A stretch of DNA of 64,000 nt from Epidermidibacterium keratini (GTDB lineage: Bacteria > Actinomycetota > Actinomycetes > Mycobacteriales > Antricoccaceae): positions 1-64,000 of the forward strand of contig NZ_CP047156.1 of NCBI RefSeq assembly GCF_009834025.1. The letters run 5' to 3'. Position 1 is the stretch's first letter. Every line of letters starts with the position of its first letter. Positions 25,255 through 35,110 of the stretch are shown in pieces. The notes beneath the pieces were generated by a model. It did no database searches, was not told where the DNA came from, and saw only the letters and a list, made by a program, of their open reading frames with translations. A program made the translations under genes and the position numbers.

Positions 25255-25334
25255 GGTTCATGTCGGCTCTGACTTGCTGACACCTCACACCGATCTGATT
25301 CAGAGGTTCCCGTCACGACCGATCGGATAACTCC

Positions 25335-27374
25335 ATGTCCCGCCTCGCCTCTGCGCTATCGGGCAGCATCGCGATCCTGCTTGCCGCTGCCGCGCTCGTG
25401 CTCTTCCCCGGATCGGCGTACGCCGCCCCGACTGACGTCCAGATCAACGAGATCGAATCCAGCGGAGGCGTCCCCGGCGACTGGGTCGAGCTCTATAACA
25501 GCGGCACCGAGCCGGTCAGCCTCGCCGGGTGGGGCATCGTCGACATCGATCCGACCCACACCGCGACGCCGCTCCCCGCAGACGCCGTCATCGAGCCCGG
25601 TGGCTTCTACGTGGTCGAGGAGTCGGTGCTCGGGTTCGGTCTCGGCAGCGGCGACTCGGTGACGCTGACGGACAACACCGGCGCGCAGATCGACTCCTAT
25701 GCCTGGACTGCGCACGCGATCAGCTCCTGGGCGCGGTGCCCCGATGGCAGCGGCACCTTCGCCGACTCGACCACCGTCACCAAGGGCGCGGCCAACGACT
25801 GCTCCTCACCTGTCGTGCTCAACGAGGTCGAGTCCAGCGGGGGCGAGCCGGGCGACTGGATCGAGCTGGTCAACCCCTCGGCGGCGACGGCAGATATCTC
25901 CGGCTTCGTCGTCTCCGACAACGACGACACGCACACCTACGTGATTCCCGAGGGCACGACCATCCCGGCCGGCGGCTACTTTGTGATCGACGAGTCCGCA
26001 CTCGGCTTCGGGCTCGGCGGCTCGGACTCGGCGCGGCTGTTTGCGCCAGGCGGCACGCTGTTGGACTCCTACGTCTGGACCTCGCACGCGACCACGACGT
26101 ACGGCCGATGCCCGGACTCCACCGGCGACTTCGCCACGACCACAGAGCCGACCAAGGGCGCGACCAACACCTGTCCCGGCGATCTTGCGATCAGCCCGTG
26201 GCCGGGGTCGCAGGACATCACCGCCGCCGACCAGCCCGAACTGACCGCCGGAGACCTTTCGGGTCTGGACTATGGCACCGACTCGCTGTGGGCCGTCGAA
26301 AACGGCACCGGCCGCCTGCTCAAGCTCACCTGGGACGGCACGACGCTCGTCCCCGCCGACGGCTGGGCCGCTGGCGCCACGCTGCACTACCCCGACGGCA
26401 CGGGTACGCCGGACTCCGAGGGCGTCACCGTCGTCGGCGACGGCTCGATCGCGGTCGGCACCGAGCGCAACAACGACAACGGCGGCGTCTCGCGCCTGAG
26501 TGTGCTGCGCTTCGAGCCCGGCGCGAGCGCCCAGACGCTTAGCGCGACGATGGAGTGGGAGCTCACCTCGGTGCTGCCGGTCGTCGGTGCCAACAGCGGC
26601 ATCGAGGCCGTCGAGTGGATCGCCGACTCCGCGCTCGGCAACCTGATCGACGACACGACCGGTACGACGTACGACCCCGCCGACTACCCACTGGGTGGCG
26701 GCGGACTGTACTTCGTCGGCGTCGAGGGCACTGGGCTCGTGCATGCGTTCGCCCTCAACAGTGACGGAACGTTCGCGCTGGTCAGCACCCTCGAACCCGG
26801 CCTCGCCGGGGTCATGGCGCTCGACTACGACGCCGCCACCGGCCTGCTGTGGGCGGTGTGCGACGACAACTGCGAGGGCACGGCTGCCGTCTTCGACCTC
26901 ACCAGCGACCAGTACGCCGTCCCGGCGTACATCGCGCGCCCCACCGGAATGCCCAACCTCAACAACGAGGGCTTCGCGATCGCGCCGACGAGCCTGTGCA
27001 CCGCTGGCAGCCGTCCGGTGTGGTGGACCGATGACGGTGACACCGACGGCTACTCGGTCCGCGTCGGGTCGCTGCCGTGTGCCGACGTACCCCCGACCGA
27101 ACCCCCGACGACGACTCCCCCGACCACGCCGCCGGTGACCGAGCCGCCCACGACTGCCCCGACGACCGGTCCGACGGCAACGCAACCGCCGACGACGTGG
27201 CAGCCGTCGCAGCCGGGCACCACGGCTCCGGCCGGGCATGGTGGCTCGGCTGGTGGCACGACCGGCGGATCGCTTGCGCGCACGGGCGCTGATGTGGGCT
27301 CCGGCGGCGTACTCGCCGTCGGGCTGCTGGTCACCGGCGGACTGCTCGCGCTCGCCGGACGACGCCGCCGCTAG
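25335..27374 (+). CDS. Secreted, sortase-anchored protein with two lamin-tail domains and a phytase-like propeller
   Basis: 679 residues. A signal peptide (about 1-31, ending AYA-AP) leads to two tandem lamin-tail domains (about 33-155 and 156-280), which share the pattern INEIESSGG...GDWVELYN / LNEVESSGG...GDWIELVN and a closing disulfide-like RCPD...C. Residues about 285-575 resemble the esterase-like-of-phytase beta-propeller. A Thr/Pro-rich wall-spanning linker follows (about 578-625). The C-terminus has LARTG (647-651), a hydrophobic helix and RRRR: a cell-wall sorting signal of the LAXTG kind used by class E sortases. Function unknown; possibly an extracellular hydrolase or adhesin. Confidence 0.82.
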   Translation: MSRLASALSGSIAILLAAAALVLFPGSAYAAPTDVQINEIESSGGVPGDWVELYNSGTEPVSLAGWGIVDIDPTHTATPLPADAVIEPGGFYVVEESVLGFGLGSGDSVTLTDNTGAQIDSYAWTAHAISSWARCPDGSGTFADSTTVTKGAANDCSSPVVLNEVESSGGEPGDWIELVNPSAATADISGFVVSDNDDTHTYVIPEGTTIPAGGYFVIDESALGFGLGGSDSARLFAPGGTLLDSYVWTSHATTTYGRCPDSTGDFATTTEPTKGATNTCPGDLAISPWPGSQDITAADQPELTAGDLSGLDYGTDSLWAVENGTGRLLKLTWDGTTLVPADGWAAGATLHYPDGTGTPDSEGVTVVGDGSIAVGTERNNDNGGVSRLSVLRFEPGASAQTLSATMEWELTSVLPVVGANSGIEAVEWIADSALGNLIDDTTGTTYDPADYPLGGGGLYFVGVEGTGLVHAFALNSDGTFALVSTLEPGLAGVMALDYDAATGLLWAVCDDNCEGTAAVFDLTSDQYAVPAYIARPTGMPNLNNEGFAIAPTSLCTAGSRPVWWTDDGDTDGYSVRVGSLPCADVPPTEPPTTTPPTTPPVTEPPTTAPTTGPTATQPPTTWQPSQPGTTAPAGHGGSAGGTTGGSLARTGADVGSGGVLAVGLLVTGGLLALAGRRRR

Positions 27375-27380
27375 AAACCG

Positions 27381-27439
27381 ACCTGCGGTGGAACCTCTAA
27401 CGCTATTGAGCCAATAGCGCTAGAGGTTCCACCGCAGGT
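27381..27439. terminator. Near-perfect 28-bp inverted repeat between convergent genes
   Basis: Arms 27381-27408 and 27412-27439 are complementary with one A/C mismatch around a 3-nt centre. It lies six bases past the wall-protein stop and five bases from the stop of the molybdopterin hydroxylase gene. It has no T-run but is probably a bidirectional terminator-like hairpin or a dispersed palindromic element. Confidence 0.65.
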
Positions 27440-27443
27440 TGCG

Positions 27444-29813
27444 TCAGGCCTGGGGCGCGTCCGGGTCGGGAGCGTCAGTCGCGCGGCCCTCGGGAAGGTC
27501 ACGGAACATCGCCGGCGGGTCGCTCCAGATCTCCGGCTGCTGACCGCTCTCCGCGGCCTGGACGGCACGCCACACCTTCTCGGGGGTGCACGGCATGTCG
27601 ATGTGGCGTACGCCGAGATGCGCGAGCGCATCGATCACCGCGCTGTGCACCGCCGGCGTCGCGCCGATCGTGCCGGACTCGCCAATGCCCTTAGCGCCGA
27701 TCGGGTTGCCCGGCGCCGGAGTCTCGGTATTCAGCGCGGTGAAGTCGCACAGGTCGACGGCCGAGGGCACACCGTAGTCCGACAGCGCCATGGTGACCGG
27801 GTTGCCATCCTCGTCGTACACGACTTCCTCGAACAGCGACTGCGCGAGACCTTGGGCGATGCCGCCGTGCTGCTGGCCGCGCACGAGCAGCGGGTTCAGG
27901 ATCGTCCCGCAGTCATCGACCGCGATGTGCCGGCGAGGGGTGACCTGGCCCGTGTCGAGATCGACCTCGACGACCGACACGTGCGCACCGAACGGGAACG
28001 ACGGCCCCGGACCGGCCCACTTGCCGGCGTACTCCAGCGGCTGTCCGCCGTTTTCGCGGGCGAGTGCGGCCAGCTCGGTCCACGACACCGTGGAACCGGG
28101 TACGCCGGTCACGCCGAGAGCGCCGTCGTCGGTGACCACGATGTCGTCGGCGTTCGCCTCGAGCTTGGTGGCGGCGAGCTCCTTCGCGCGGTTCAGCACC
28201 TCGACCGCCGCAGCGCGTACGGCATTGCCGCCGATCTGCAGCGACCGCGAACCTCCGGTACCCATGCCCTCGGGCACCTCGTTGGTGTCGTTGTGCGAGA
28301 GGCGGATCTTCTCGATCGGGATACCGAGCTGGTCGCTGACCAGCATCGCGAACGCCGTCGCGTGGCCCTGCCCGTGGGAGGCGGTGCCGACGCGCATGGT
28401 CGCCGAGCCGTCTTCCTCCACGGTGACCGAGCCCCACTCGCCGTCGCCGCCAAGACCAGCGGTGACCTCGACGTACGCCGAGACGCCGATGCCGAGCTGC
28501 ACTCGGTCACCGCGCTCGCGCCGGGCCTTCTGCTCGGCTCGCAGCTCGTCGTAGCCGCTGGCCTCCAGTGCCGCGTCCAGCGACTTGGCGTACTCGCCGC
28601 TGTCGTACGGCGCCCCCACGATGGTGGTGAGGGGGAAGTCCTCCGGTGGGATGAAATTCTTGCGGCGAATCTCTGCCGGGTCGATCCCCAGCTCGGCGGC
28701 CCCCATGTCCATCAGCCGCTCCAGCAGCGCGGTCGCCTCGGGACGGCCCGCGCCGCGGTAGGCGCCGGTCGGGGTGGTGTTGGTCAGCACCATCGCGGCC
28801 GAGAAGCTGATCTTCGGGATCTGGTAGACCCCCGAGCTCATCAGCTTGGTCGAGCTGAAGAGGGTGCCACCGAAGCCGCCGTACGCGCCGCCGTCGCCAA
28901 GCACGTGGCAGCGCAGTCCGGTGACGGTGCCGTCCTTGCGGAAGCCCATCTCCACCCACTGGACCTGCGCGCGCCCATGTGGCAGGCCGGTGAAGTTCTC
29001 CGAGCGGGTCTCCACCCACTGCACGGGACGCCCAAGGTCCATCGCGGCTTTGATCGCGACCGCGCCCTCGTGCGGGAGGCTGAACTTCGCACCAAACGCC
29101 CCGCCGACCAGCGGAGTGATCACGCGGACCTGGTCAGACTCCAGACCGAAGATGCTCTTGACCATGCCCTGCACCCAGTGCACGCCCTGCGAAGCTGCGT
29201 AGACGGTCAACGGCTGCCCGTTTTGCGGCGGCATCGCCATGAGCACCTGGTTCTCCATCGGCGCCGCGGCCACCCGCTGGTTGGACAGACGCGCCTTGAC
29301 CACGACCTCGGCGTCATCGAGGGAGTCGGTCGGGTCGTAGTTACCGAAGACGACGTTCTTACCGAGCGTCTCGTTGATGACCGGCGCGTCCGCGGCAGTC
29401 GTCGCCTCGATATCGGTCACCGCCGGCAAGAAGTCGATGTCGGCGAAGATCGCCTCGGCCGCATCGACGGCCTGCTCGGGGGTTTCGGCCACCACAGCGG
29501 CGACGGCCTCACCGACGAACCGCACCCGGCCCTGGGCCAGCGGCGGACGGTTCAGCGGATCGGCGACGGCAAAGACCATCTGGAACGGTTCGACATCGAG
29601 GTTGTCGGCGGTGTAGACCTTCACGACGCCAGGCATGCCCTCTGCCTCGCTGGTGTCGACCGACAGGATGTCGCCGTGGGCGATCGTGGACCGCGCGAAG
29701 GCGACGTAGAGCAGTCCCTCCGGTTTCAGATCTCCGGTATAGATGCCGCGTCCAAGCACAATCTCCGGATCTTCGACGCGCAGGACTTCATTGCCAAGAA
29801 TCGAGCCAGCCAT
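27444..29813 (-). CDS. Xanthine dehydrogenase-family molybdopterin-binding large subunit (CoxL-like), orphan
   Basis: 789 residues, the molybdenum hydroxylase large subunit fold: GRGIYTGDL and FVGEAVAAVVAET at the N-terminus, VGGAFGAKF (Moco contact), AYRGAGRP at about 351-358 and the catalytic-glutamate block AKGIGESGTIGA. The active-site loop is AYRGAGRP, not the AYRCSFR of true form I CO dehydrogenase, so an aromatic, purine-like or other hydroxylation is more likely than CO oxidation. Normally a 2Fe-2S small and an FAD medium subunit are co-encoded; neither is adjacent. Confidence 0.88.
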   Translation of the reverse strand: MAGSILGNEVLRVEDPEIVLGRGIYTGDLKPEGLLYVAFARSTIAHGDILSVDTSEAEGMPGVVKVYTADNLDVEPFQMVFAVADPLNRPPLAQGRVRFVGEAVAAVVAETPEQAVDAAEAIFADIDFLPAVTDIEATTAADAPVINETLGKNVVFGNYDPTDSLDDAEVVVKARLSNQRVAAAPMENQVLMAMPPQNGQPLTVYAASQGVHWVQGMVKSIFGLESDQVRVITPLVGGAFGAKFSLPHEGAVAIKAAMDLGRPVQWVETRSENFTGLPHGRAQVQWVEMGFRKDGTVTGLRCHVLGDGGAYGGFGGTLFSSTKLMSSGVYQIPKISFSAAMVLTNTTPTGAYRGAGRPEATALLERLMDMGAAELGIDPAEIRRKNFIPPEDFPLTTIVGAPYDSGEYAKSLDAALEASGYDELRAEQKARRERGDRVQLGIGVSAYVEVTAGLGGDGEWGSVTVEEDGSATMRVGTASHGQGHATAFAMLVSDQLGIPIEKIRLSHNDTNEVPEGMGTGGSRSLQIGGNAVRAAAVEVLNRAKELAATKLEANADDIVVTDDGALGVTGVPGSTVSWTELAALARENGGQPLEYAGKWAGPGPSFPFGAHVSVVEVDLDTGQVTPRRHIAVDDCGTILNPLLVRGQQHGGIAQGLAQSLFEEVVYDEDGNPVTMALSDYGVPSAVDLCDFTALNTETPAPGNPIGAKGIGESGTIGATPAVHSAVIDALAHLGVRHIDMPCTPEKVWRAVQAAESGQQPEIWSDPPAMFRDLPEGRATDAPDPDAPQA

Positions 29814-29936
29814 GCCATGACCCTATTTCACTTAGGGCCGCGGCGGAAAGACTTGACACGCCGGTCGTCTTCGCGTGGGTACGCCGGAGCGGTACATTCC
29901 GACAGATCGGCCCCTTCACCGGCGAGTGAGGTAACC

Positions 29937-31280
29937 ATGTCCCAGCACACTTCCGCGCCCGATGATCGGCGGTCGGCCGCGACACTGAGAAAGGTCACGA
30001 CCGGCGCGACGATCGGCGCCATCGTCGAATGGTTCGACATCGCCGTCTACGGCTACCTGGCCGTAGAGATCGGCGCGGTTTTCTTTGCCTCCGACAACCC
30101 GACCGTCTCGTTGCTGCAGTCCTTCGCGGTCTTCGGCCTGGCGTACGTCGTCCGCCCGCTCGGCGGCATCTTCTTCGGAGCTCTCGCCGACAAGGTCGGC
30201 CGGCAGAAGGTACTCGCCTGGATCATCCTGCTGGTCTCCGGCGCTACCTTCCTCATTGGCTTCCTTCCCGGCCATGCCTCGATCGGCGTACTCGCCCCGC
30301 TGCTGCTGGTCGTCCTGCGGCTCATTCAAGGATTCTCAGCCGGCGGCGAGATGGGCGGAGCGAGCGGCTTTGTCGCTGAGTACGCACCGGTACGCCGCCG
30401 CGGCTTCTACGTGAGCTGGGTCGAGTTCGGTGCGATCGCGGGTTTCTTGAGCGGTTCACTGCTGGTCACGATCCTGCGGCTGTCGCTGTCGGAGGAGGCC
30501 ATGCTGAGCTGGGGGTGGCGCATCCCGTTTCTGATCGCCGGCCCACTTGGTGCCGTGGGGCTTTACATCCGCAACCGCCTGGAGGAGACCCCGGAGTTCA
30601 GCCGCCTGCAGGAGAGCGGTGAGGTGGCGAAGAACCCGCTCGGCGAGGCGATCACCAAGCACTGGCGCGCGATCCTGCTCGCCGGCGCGTTCGCGCTGTT
30701 CCAGAACGTCGCCCTCTACGTGATCCTCACCTTCCTGCCGTCCTACATCAGCGGCACTCAGGGTTACTCCACGACGACGGCCTCGGTCGCCTCGCTGCTA
30801 ACCCTCGCGACGGTGTGCACCCTGATTCCCATCTTCGGGGCGCTCTCTGACCGCATCGGACGCAAGCCGCTGCTGATGGCCAGCTGCGCACTGGGCATCG
30901 TGCTGCCCTATCCGTTGTTCCTGCTGATGTCGGCCGGCCCGGCGATGGCGGTCATCAGCGCCGTGCTGCTGGGCATCATGCTGGCGATCTACCTGGGCCC
31001 GATCTTGGTCGCGATCAACGAGCTCTTTGACACCAAGGTGCGCTTCGGCGGCTTCGGGATCGGCTACAACATCTCGGTTGCGCTCTTCGGCGGAACAGCG
31101 CCGTTCGTCGTCGGGCTGCTGACCGAGACCACCGGCATCAAGGAGATGGCCGGAATCTACATCGCGATCTCCGCGGTGCTGACGATCATCGCGGTCGCGA
31201 TCTCGCGGGAGTCCGCACCGAACCGCACCGGGTACGACGTCATCTCCGACAAGCCGCTGGATGCGACCGCCCGTGGATGA
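29937..31280 (+). CDS. MHS-family (ProP/ShiA-like) proton symporter
   Basis: 447 residues from ATG 29937 with GTGAGG upstream; a far longer frame through the antisense of the neighbouring gene is spurious. Twelve membrane helices. MHS signatures: TIGAIVEWFDIAVYGYLA, RPLGGIFFGALADKVGRQK (loop 2-3), RLIQGFSAGGEMGGA and LSDRIGRKP (loop 8-9). The substrate is likely a small organic acid, betaine or a lactam feeding the hyuA/hyuB pair, whose start overlaps the last 20 bases of this gene. Confidence 0.9.
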   Translation: MSQHTSAPDDRRSAATLRKVTTGATIGAIVEWFDIAVYGYLAVEIGAVFFASDNPTVSLLQSFAVFGLAYVVRPLGGIFFGALADKVGRQKVLAWIILLVSGATFLIGFLPGHASIGVLAPLLLVVLRLIQGFSAGGEMGGASGFVAEYAPVRRRGFYVSWVEFGAIAGFLSGSLLVTILRLSLSEEAMLSWGWRIPFLIAGPLGAVGLYIRNRLEETPEFSRLQESGEVAKNPLGEAITKHWRAILLAGAFALFQNVALYVILTFLPSYISGTQGYSTTTASVASLLTLATVCTLIPIFGALSDRIGRKPLLMASCALGIVLPYPLFLLMSAGPAMAVISAVLLGIMLAIYLGPILVAINELFDTKVRFGGFGIGYNISVALFGGTAPFVVGLLTETTGIKEMAGIYIAISAVLTIIAVAISRESAPNRTGYDVISDKPLDATARG

Positions 31281-33381
31281 TGATCACCGCCCTTCACCCA
31301 TCCGCATCGGCGTCGATATCGGCGGCACCTTCACCGACCTCTGCGTGATCGGCCCGGACGGGATCCTCGCCGTCGGTAAGACCCTCACCACGCCCGACGA
31401 GCCGGCCCGGGCCGTCGAGGAGGTCATCGCGCAGACGCTGGAACGGATCGATATCCCAGCGCGCGACATCACCGGCTTCGTGCACGGGACCACCCTGGTG
31501 ACCAACGCACTGATCGAACGCCGCGGGTCTGCGACCGCATTGCTTGCCACACAAGGATTCCGGGACGTCTTGGAGATGGCGCGCGAGCACCGTTACGAGC
31601 TGCATGACCTCATGGTTGAGCTGCCGAAACCGCTCGTGCCACGGCATCTGCGCTTCGGTGTCACCGAGCGAACCCTTGCCGGTGGGCAGATCGAGCAGCC
31701 CCTCGACACCGACGAGGTTCGCTCGCTTGCCCGCGAGCTCACCGAGCACGGCATCGAGGCGATCGCGATCGCCTTCCTGCACAGCTTCTCTAACGACGCC
31801 AACGAACAGGCTGCACGAGAGGTCATCGAGCAGGAGGCACCGGGCATCCGAATCGCACTGTCTTCTAAGGTCGCGCCCGAGATCCGCGAATACGAGCGCA
31901 CCTCCACGACGGTGGCAAACGTCTACGTCCAGGACATCACCGAGCGTTACCTCGCCGACCTCGGCGAGCGATCCGCTCGGCTCGGTATTCCGCGCGAACC
32001 GCACATCATGCTCTCCAACGGCGGACTGGCCACGCTGCAGACAGCAGCCCGGTTTCCCATCCGGATGCTGGAGTCCGGTCCGGCCGGCGGGGCGCTCGCC
32101 GCTGCCTGGTACGGCGCACGTGCCGGGTGGGACGACGTACTCGCCTTCGACATGGGTGGTACGACGGCAAAGTTGTGCATGGTCGAAGGCGGCGTACCTC
32201 TGGTCAATCACGAGTTCGAGGTCGACCGCGTCTACCGGCTCAGCCCAGGATCGGGACTGCCGGTCAAGGTGCCGGTGATCGACATGATCGAGATCGGAGT
32301 CGGCGGCGGCTCGATCGCGCGCATCGACGCGCTGGGCCTGCTGTCGGTCGGGCCACGCTCGGCAGGCTCGAAGCCGGGACCGGCATGCTACGGCCTCGGG
32401 GGCACCGAACCCACCGTCACCGACGCCGATCTCGTGCTCGGCTACCTCGACCCGGACTACTTCCTCGGCGGGCAGATGGCACTCGATGTGAGCGCCGCGC
32501 GGACCGCGATCGAGGCGAAGATCGCTACCCCGCTGGGAATCTCAGTAGAAGAGGCGGCCTGGGGTATCCATTCCATGGTCAACGGCGACATGGCGAACGC
32601 CGCGCGTGTGCACGCGGTAGAACGCGGAAAAGACCCTGCGGGACTTCCGCTTTTTACCTTCGGTGGTGCCGGGCCGGTGCACGGCGTCGGCGTCGCAACC
32701 GCACTTGGCGCGGCCCAGATGATCGCCCCGCCGGCAGCGGGAGTGATGAGTGCGGTCGGGTTCCTCACCGCTCCGGTCGCCTTCGACTTCGCGCGCTCAG
32801 CCCGAGCGCGGCTTGACGATGTCGACGTCGCCGAGTTCCAGCGGATGTTCGCCCAGATGGAAGCCGAGGGGCGCGACCTGCTGACGGAGTCCGGCGTCGA
32901 GGGGTCCGACATTGAGCACACGAGATCTGCCGACCTGCGCTTCGAGGGACAGGGCTTCGAGGTCCGCGTGCCGGTCCCCGACGACGTGACCGACCGGTGG
33001 CCACAGTCGCTGCTAGAAGCCCACCATGCGGCGTACACGCAGCTCTATGGCGCGCAGATCCCCGACGTACCAGTAGAAGTCATCACCTGGCGGGTCGTCA
33101 GCAGTGGACCACAGCCCGAGGTCAACCTCGCACTTGACGACTCCTCGAGTGATCCCACCACCGAGCCACGGGCTCACCGCGACGTCTACCTACCGGAGAG
33201 TGGCTTCGCCCGCACGCCGGTGTATGAGCGATACGCGCTGCCGATCGGCGCGAACGTCGAGGGTCCCGCGATCATCGAGGAGCGAGAGTCGACCATCGTG
33301 GTGACACCAGGGGCGACCGCGGCCGTCGCCGACGACTACTCGGTCGTCGTCGACCTCACGAAGGAGCCCGCCCATGGCTGA
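31261..33381 (+). CDS. hyuA: Hydantoinase/5-oxoprolinase subunit A
   Basis: 706 residues. ATPase-fold N-terminus GVDIGGTFTDLCV (17-29), GFVHGTTLVTNALIER, SNGG, DMGGTTAKLC and GGAGPVHGVGVA motifs define the HyuA (N-methylhydantoinase A / acetone carboxylase / OPLAH N-half) family. It uses ATP to open or activate a cyclic amide or ketone together with HyuB. ATG 31261 overlaps the transporter by 20 bases; GTG 31273 is an alternative start. Confidence 0.9.
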   Translation: MRPPVDDDHRPSPIRIGVDIGGTFTDLCVIGPDGILAVGKTLTTPDEPARAVEEVIAQTLERIDIPARDITGFVHGTTLVTNALIERRGSATALLATQGFRDVLEMAREHRYELHDLMVELPKPLVPRHLRFGVTERTLAGGQIEQPLDTDEVRSLARELTEHGIEAIAIAFLHSFSNDANEQAAREVIEQEAPGIRIALSSKVAPEIREYERTSTTVANVYVQDITERYLADLGERSARLGIPREPHIMLSNGGLATLQTAARFPIRMLESGPAGGALAAAWYGARAGWDDVLAFDMGGTTAKLCMVEGGVPLVNHEFEVDRVYRLSPGSGLPVKVPVIDMIEIGVGGGSIARIDALGLLSVGPRSAGSKPGPACYGLGGTEPTVTDADLVLGYLDPDYFLGGQMALDVSAARTAIEAKIATPLGISVEEAAWGIHSMVNGDMANAARVHAVERGKDPAGLPLFTFGGAGPVHGVGVATALGAAQMIAPPAAGVMSAVGFLTAPVAFDFARSARARLDDVDVAEFQRMFAQMEAEGRDLLTESGVEGSDIEHTRSADLRFEGQGFEVRVPVPDDVTDRWPQSLLEAHHAAYTQLYGAQIPDVPVEVITWRVVSSGPQPEVNLALDDSSSDPTTEPRAHRDVYLPESGFARTPVYERYALPIGANVEGPAIIEERESTIVVTPGATAAVADDYSVVVDLTKEPAHG

Positions 33382-35110
33382 GCGCTCACCGCAGGACACC
33401 GTCGTGGTCGGGATCGTCGGGAGTCGGCTGCGCTCAATCCTGAACGAGCAGCAGGCCGCGCTCATCAACACCGCCTTCTCCCCCGTGGTTCGGGAGTCGT
33501 TCGATCTCGCGTGCGCGGTCTTCGACTCGCGCGGTGAGATGATCGGGCAGTCCGATGGTGGAACTCCCGGTCACATCAACGCGATGGCCACTGGGATGCA
33601 CCACATTGTGGCGAAGTACGACGGTCACCAGTTGCGCCCCGGCGATGTCGTCATCACGAATGACCCGTGGATGACCTCCGGGCAGATCAACGACATCACC
33701 ATCGCCACGCCGGTCTTCCAGCGCGAGCAGATGATCGGCTGGTTTGCCTCGTGCTGCCACTCCCCCGACATCGGCGGCCGCGTGCTGTCGGCGCAAGCCA
33801 CCGAGGTGTTCGAGGAGGGCCTGCGGCTGCCGATCATGCTGCTGCTGGAACAGGGCACGATCAACCCGGTGTTGGACGCAATCATCCGGGCCAACGTCCG
33901 CACTCCCGACGAGACAGTCGGCGACCTGTTTGCCCAGGTCGCCGGCAACGACGTCGGCGCCCGTCGTCTAGTCGAGCTGCTCGACGAGTTCGGGCTCGAC
34001 GGCATCGACGAGGTCGCCGCACAGATCATCGACCGGTCCGAATCGGCCCTGCGAGAGGCGATCCGCGCCGTACCGGACGGCGTCTACGAAGCCGAGTCGA
34101 CGGCCGACGGGTACGGCGACGAGCCGGTCACCCTGCGCTTGGCGGTAACGATCGACGGTGATGCGATCGCCCTTGACTACGCCGGGTCGTCGCCGCAAAG
34201 CCCGTATGGCATCAACGTGGTCTACAACTACACGCGGGCCTACTCCTCGTTCGCGATCAAGGCCGCGTTTGCCCCCGAGGTCCCGCACAACGCGGGTTCG
34301 TTCCGACCGGTCACGGTGAGTGCACCTGAGGGCTCCGTCCTCAACTGCCGCGAGCCCGCACCGGTTGCAGCACGCCATCTCGTGGGCCATTTCTTGCCCA
34401 GCCTCATCTTCGCTGCGCTCCAGCCGGCGATGCCGGACACGCTGCTCGCCTACAGCAGCGACGGCGTATGGCTCACCGTCGCGGGCGGCGTCTTCCCGAA
34501 GACCGGCGTGCCATTTACCTACACGATGTTTCAGGCGGGAGGGATGGGTGCACGGGCGGTTAAGGACGGGCTGTCGAGCACCGGCTTCCCCGGCGGGCTG
34601 CGGGTTATCCCGACCGAGGTGACCGAGAGCCTGACGCCGCTTGTCCAACGGCGGCGCGAGCTGGCAACCGACTCCGGCGGGCCGGGCCGGTGGCGCGGTG
34701 GGCTCGGCCAGGACAGCGAGTTCGAGTGCCTGAGCGACCAGCCCTGGTCGGCCGTCGCCAACGGCGACCGGATCGTCTCGCCTGCGCGCGGGACGGCCGG
34801 GGGTGGGTCCGGACGACCCGGTCAGATCATGACGGACGGCGGAGAACGCCTGCCATCCAAGCAAAGATCGGTCTTGCAACCGACCGATCGGCTCCGGTTC
34901 GCGCTGCCTGGCGGTGGTGGCTACGGCCCACCGCACGAGCGCGACGAACAAGCCGTACTCGATGACGTGGTCAATGGCTACTGCTCGATCGAGCAGGCGC
35001 GCACCGCCTACGGCGTAGTGATCGAGTACGTCGGTGACCCGGACGCGCGGGTGCGCCCACCGTCGTCGTACCGCATCGATTCCGAGGCCACCGCGCGACT
35101 GCGCCGCTAA
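33374..35110 (+). CDS. hyuB: Hydantoinase/5-oxoprolinase subunit B
   Basis: 578 residues. HyuB landmarks: RLRSILNEQQAALINTAFSPVVRES, SDGGTPGHINAM, NDPWMTSGQINDITIATPVF with metal-ligand DP and H in CCHSPDIGGR, and the C-terminal LPGGGGYGPP. Starts eight bases inside hyuA. With HyuA it forms an ATP-dependent amidohydrolase; the ring substrate (hydantoin, 5-oxoproline or similar) is open. Stops head-on against pxpC with a four-base overlap. Confidence 0.92.
   Translation: MAERSPQDTVVVGIVGSRLRSILNEQQAALINTAFSPVVRESFDLACAVFDSRGEMIGQSDGGTPGHINAMATGMHHIVAKYDGHQLRPGDVVITNDPWMTSGQINDITIATPVFQREQMIGWFASCCHSPDIGGRVLSAQATEVFEEGLRLPIMLLLEQGTINPVLDAIIRANVRTPDETVGDLFAQVAGNDVGARRLVELLDEFGLDGIDEVAAQIIDRSESALREAIRAVPDGVYEAESTADGYGDEPVTLRLAVTIDGDAIALDYAGSSPQSPYGINVVYNYTRAYSSFAIKAAFAPEVPHNAGSFRPVTVSAPEGSVLNCREPAPVAARHLVGHFLPSLIFAALQPAMPDTLLAYSSDGVWLTVAGGVFPKTGVPFTYTMFQAGGMGARAVKDGLSSTGFPGGLRVIPTEVTESLTPLVQRRRELATDSGGPGRWRGGLGQDSEFECLSDQPWSAVANGDRIVSPARGTAGGGSGRPGQIMTDGGERLPSKQRSVLQPTDRLRFALPGGGGYGPPHERDEQAVLDDVVNGYCSIEQARTAYGVVIEYVGDPDARVRPPSSYRIDSEATARLRR

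Noticed and set aside
27444-29813. Aerobic CO dehydrogenase large subunit
   Set aside because: The form I active-site loop AYRCSFR is replaced by AYRGAGRP, and coxM and coxS are not present.
29851-29881. GACTTGACAC as a -35 element before the MHS transporter, and the same 10-mer at 37432-37441 before the flavin monooxygenase
   Set aside because: TTGACA is perfect in both, but no acceptable -10 lies at 16-19 bp in either case.
27603-29936. Very long plus-strand open frame (over 750 codons) antisense to the molybdopterin hydroxylase gene, continuous with the MHS transporter
   Set aside because: It is an arginine/histidine/valine-rich shadow of the minus-strand gene. The transporter start with its own ribosome site is at 29937.
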